Part shown: positions 62,454 to 64,000 of the stretch, piece by piece
Layout of the letters: each line of letters starts with the position of its first letter
How positions within the stretch are numbered: the stretch's first letter is position 1
DNA from: Paenibacillus tritici
Lineage (GTDB): Bacteria > Bacillota > Bacilli > Paenibacillales > Paenibacillaceae
Direction of reading: 5' to 3'
Length of the DNA: 64,000 nucleotides
Assembly: GCF_013204885.1 (NCBI RefSeq)
Contig: NZ_JABMKX010000006.1
Span: 330,579-394,578, forward strand
Made by a program: the position numbers and the translations under genes
The notes under the pieces: generated by a model
Seen by the model: the letters and a program-made list of their open reading frames with translations, nothing else
Told to the model about the DNA's origin: nothing
Database searches by the model: none

Positions 62454-62615
62454 GATGTGCATCACGCACAGGTCCCTGAGTTAGCTCTCTCTTGGCGGAG
62501 GAAGCTAACTCAGCTACCTGGAATGACTCTGCCCAGCGGATGGTTCTTTGCTGTACAGCAAAGGCCGGTCCGCCTCAGAGTCTGCTGCCGCCGGAATCCT
62601 TGGTTCCGGCGGTTT
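62454..62615 (+). ncRNA. candidate structured RNA or leader upstream of rsgA
   Basis: Successive strong folds with no reading frame: hairpin 1 CTGAGTTAGCT (62476) / AGCTAACTCAG (62503), extended by CAGGT / ACCTG; hairpin 2 ACTCTG (62526) / CAGAGT (62576) with nested GCGGA / TCCGC and the perfect palindrome CTTTGCTGTACAGCAAAG (62546); then a terminator CCGCCGGAA / TTCCGGCGG with TTTTT (62589-62615). I do not recognise a known riboswitch class. It lies between two terminators, 75 bases before rsgA. No clear promoter was found, so it may be a read-through leader. Confidence 0.5.
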
Positions 62616-62690
62616 TTGGTGTGCCATGAAGAGCGATACCGCCCGGAGATACATGGATGTGCATCACAATAACCTACTCAGGAGGAAGAT

Positions 62691-63779
62691 ATGAATATTG
62701 AACAATATGGCTGGAATGAAGAATGGAACAGCAAATGGACAGAGAAGCTGAAGCAGGACGACAGGGAGCTGGAGCCGGGCAGAATCGCCGGTGATTTCGG
62801 CAGCAGGTACCGGGTAATCAGCGGCAGAGGGGAGATCTGGGGAGAGCTGTCAGGGAAGTTCCGGCATTCGCTCACCGGTTCCGGTGACTATCCGGCGGTA
62901 GGGGACTGGGTGGTCCTGGCCATGCAGGACGAAGGGACGCATGCCGTAATCCATGGAATTCTTCCCCGACGCAGCGTGATCTCGCGCAAGGTGGCAGGTC
63001 AGACCCAAGAGGAGCAAATCGTAGCTTCCAATGTCGATACCTTATTCCTGGTCAGTGCGCTGAATGATGATTTCAATGTACGGCGCATGGAGCGTTACCT
63101 GATTATGGCCTGGAACAGCGGGGCGAACCCGGTCATTCTGCTGACGAAGGCGGACCTGTGTACCGATGCCGAAGAGAAAATGGCCGAGATGGAGAGAGCG
63201 GCTCCCGGCGTCCCTGTACATGTGGTCAGCGCGTTGTTGCGCGACGGGCGGGAAGCACTGCAGCCTTATCTCGGCAGCGGGCAGACGGTAGCCCTGACCG
63301 GTTCATCCGGCTGCGGCAAATCCACGATGGTCAACTGGCTTAGCGGCCGGAACCTGCAGCTTACCCAGGATGTGCGGGAAGGAGACAGCCGTGGACGTCA
63401 TACGACCACACACCGCGAGCTGTTTGTGCTCCCGGACGGCGGCATTATCGTCGATACGCCGGGAATGCGTGAGTTGCAGCTGTGGGAGGATGAAGGCGGA
63501 CTGGACCTGGCGTTCGGGGAGATCAGCACGCTGGCGGCAGACTGCCGCTTCAGTGATTGCAGCCATACCCGGGAGGAAGGCTGCGCGGTGCTTGCGGCTG
63601 TTGCCAGCGGTACGCTGGAGGAGAAGCGGCTGCTGAATTACCGCAAGACGCAGAAGGAGTTACAGTTCCAGAACAGCAAGGAAGTGAAGCAGAAACGCAA
63701 GACGGTGGCTGCCGCCTCCAAAAGTAAGCCGCCCCGCTCCAAAGGAAACAGCTGGCAGCGGGTATTAGACGAATATTGA
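62691..63779 (+). CDS. rsgA: ribosome small-subunit-dependent GTPase A
   Basis: Circularly permuted GTPase of 362 aa that helps late 30S ribosome assembly. Order: N-terminal OB-fold (about 40-110), then G4 LLTKADL, G1 GSSGCGKSTMVNW, G3 DTPGMREL, and a C-terminal zinc module (DCRFSDCSHTREEGCAV, Cys-Cys-His-Cys). Ends in a basic tail (KQKRKTVAAASKSKPPRSKG). AGGAGGAAG precedes the ATG. In Bacillus rsgA lies in the prpC-prkC cluster; here it is alone, so it may be a second or relocated copy. Confidence 0.95.
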   Translation: MNIEQYGWNEEWNSKWTEKLKQDDRELEPGRIAGDFGSRYRVISGRGEIWGELSGKFRHSLTGSGDYPAVGDWVVLAMQDEGTHAVIHGILPRRSVISRKVAGQTQEEQIVASNVDTLFLVSALNDDFNVRRMERYLIMAWNSGANPVILLTKADLCTDAEEKMAEMERAAPGVPVHVVSALLRDGREALQPYLGSGQTVALTGSSGCGKSTMVNWLSGRNLQLTQDVREGDSRGRHTTTHRELFVLPDGGIIVDTPGMRELQLWEDEGGLDLAFGEISTLAADCRFSDCSHTREEGCAVLAAVASGTLEEKRLLNYRKTQKELQFQNSKEVKQKRKTVAAASKSKPPRSKGNSWQRVLDEY

Positions 63780-63895
63780 ACGGGATAAAATCCCGGAAGG
63801 CTGGAAGTATGGATGGATGTGAGGATGGTTGGATGGTTGGTTGTGTGGATAACATCCTGAATAGTAGTTGGAATAACGTTAAGCCTGTTGATTAC

Positions 63896-64000
63896 CTATA
63901 TTCTGGTAATTAAATCAATAGCATGGGCTAAATAAATCTTCCACTCCACAGGTAGCCTTTGCAGCGTAAATAACCGATCAAACTCGGCGAACGTTAATCT
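63896..64000 (-). CDS. possible 3' end of a minus-strand gene (cut by window end)
   Basis: The last 105 bases read on the minus strand as an open frame of 34 codons ending in TAG at 63896 (RLTFAEFDRLFTLQRLPVEW, then KIYLAHAIDLITRI). The composition is protein-like, but the fragment is too short to assign or to be sure of. The 115 bases between it and rsgA hold a GGATGG/TTGG low-complexity stretch and nothing else recognised. Confidence 0.35.
   Translation of the reverse strand, partial: RLTFAEFDRLFTLQRLPVEWKIYLAHAIDLITRI

Noticed and set aside
62454..62615. Known riboswitch (M-box, T-box, yybP-ykoY, ZTP) upstream of rsgA
   Set aside because: None of the conserved cores I know is present, for example no T-box GGTGG-ACC bulge sequence.

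Overview
The window looks like chromosome of a spore-forming Bacillota, most probably a Paenibacillus or close relative. The grounds are mid-50s GC by eye, strong GGAGG-type ribosome sites, frequent GTG and TTG starts, sigma-A promoters, spore genes (GerA-type receptor subunits, a CotD-like coat protein, a collagen-like BclA-type surface protein), a bacillithiol-pathway reductase (YpdA), a GH52 xylosidase and the miaB-ricA gene order. I saw no rRNA, tRNA, prophage, insertion sequence or CRISPR array.

Layout. 1-13.25 kb is a (xylo)oligosaccharide locus: the 3' end of a YesM-type sensor kinase, two tandem paralogous sugar-binding lipoproteins, two ABC permeases (no ATPase gene), two AraC regulators, a GH52 beta-xylosidase, a GH88 unsaturated-glucuronyl hydrolase and a GH43 beta-xylosidase. 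13.3-17.5 kb is a germinant-receptor locus whose B-subunit gene is divergent from the A, C and small D-like genes. 17.6-20.2 kb holds zwf and gnd (oxidative pentose phosphate pathway). 20.6-23.9 kb holds a cysteine-desulfidase-like gene, an ankyrin protein and a DeoR regulator; the regulator is divergent from rhaB-rhaA-rhaD (L-rhamnose catabolism). 27.8-30.5 kb holds an Old Yellow Enzyme behind a 33-bp palindrome, the collagen-like protein and a 51-bp tandem-repeat array. 30.7-35.8 kb holds miaB-ricA and an NAD-salvage set (NUDIX regulator, pncA, pncB).

36-44.4 kb holds a secreted GH8 glucanase/chitosanase, a two-gene 2-oxoacid:ferredoxin oxidoreductase (gamma-delta fusion plus alpha-beta fusion), and an ROK regulator-MFS-DUF1349 operon. 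44.4-49.3 kb holds a CotD-like protein, moaB, a CobW GTPase, a copper-storage-like Cys-rich protein, a small ABC transporter and a HEPN-like protein. 49.4-55.1 kb holds a YcaQ-like protein and a heterodimeric multidrug exporter resembling BmrC/BmrD, preceded by a 0.4-kb leader with a short peptide gene and a trp-style attenuator. 55.2-64 kb holds a HesB-like protein, a further ABC exporter, a second 51-bp array, a DUF441 protein, ypdA, an ArsR/DUF2087 regulator, a DUF3939 protein, a HAD phosphatase, a compact structured-RNA region and rsgA.

The points most worth following are the leader peptide and attenuator upstream of the BmrCD-like exporter; two arrays 28 kb apart with exactly the same 51-bp period and a shared core; the promoter/terminator-bounded small unit and the structured RNA upstream of rsgA; and two genes (moaB and an ABC ATPase) whose conserved N-termini have good ribosome sites but no standard start codon.
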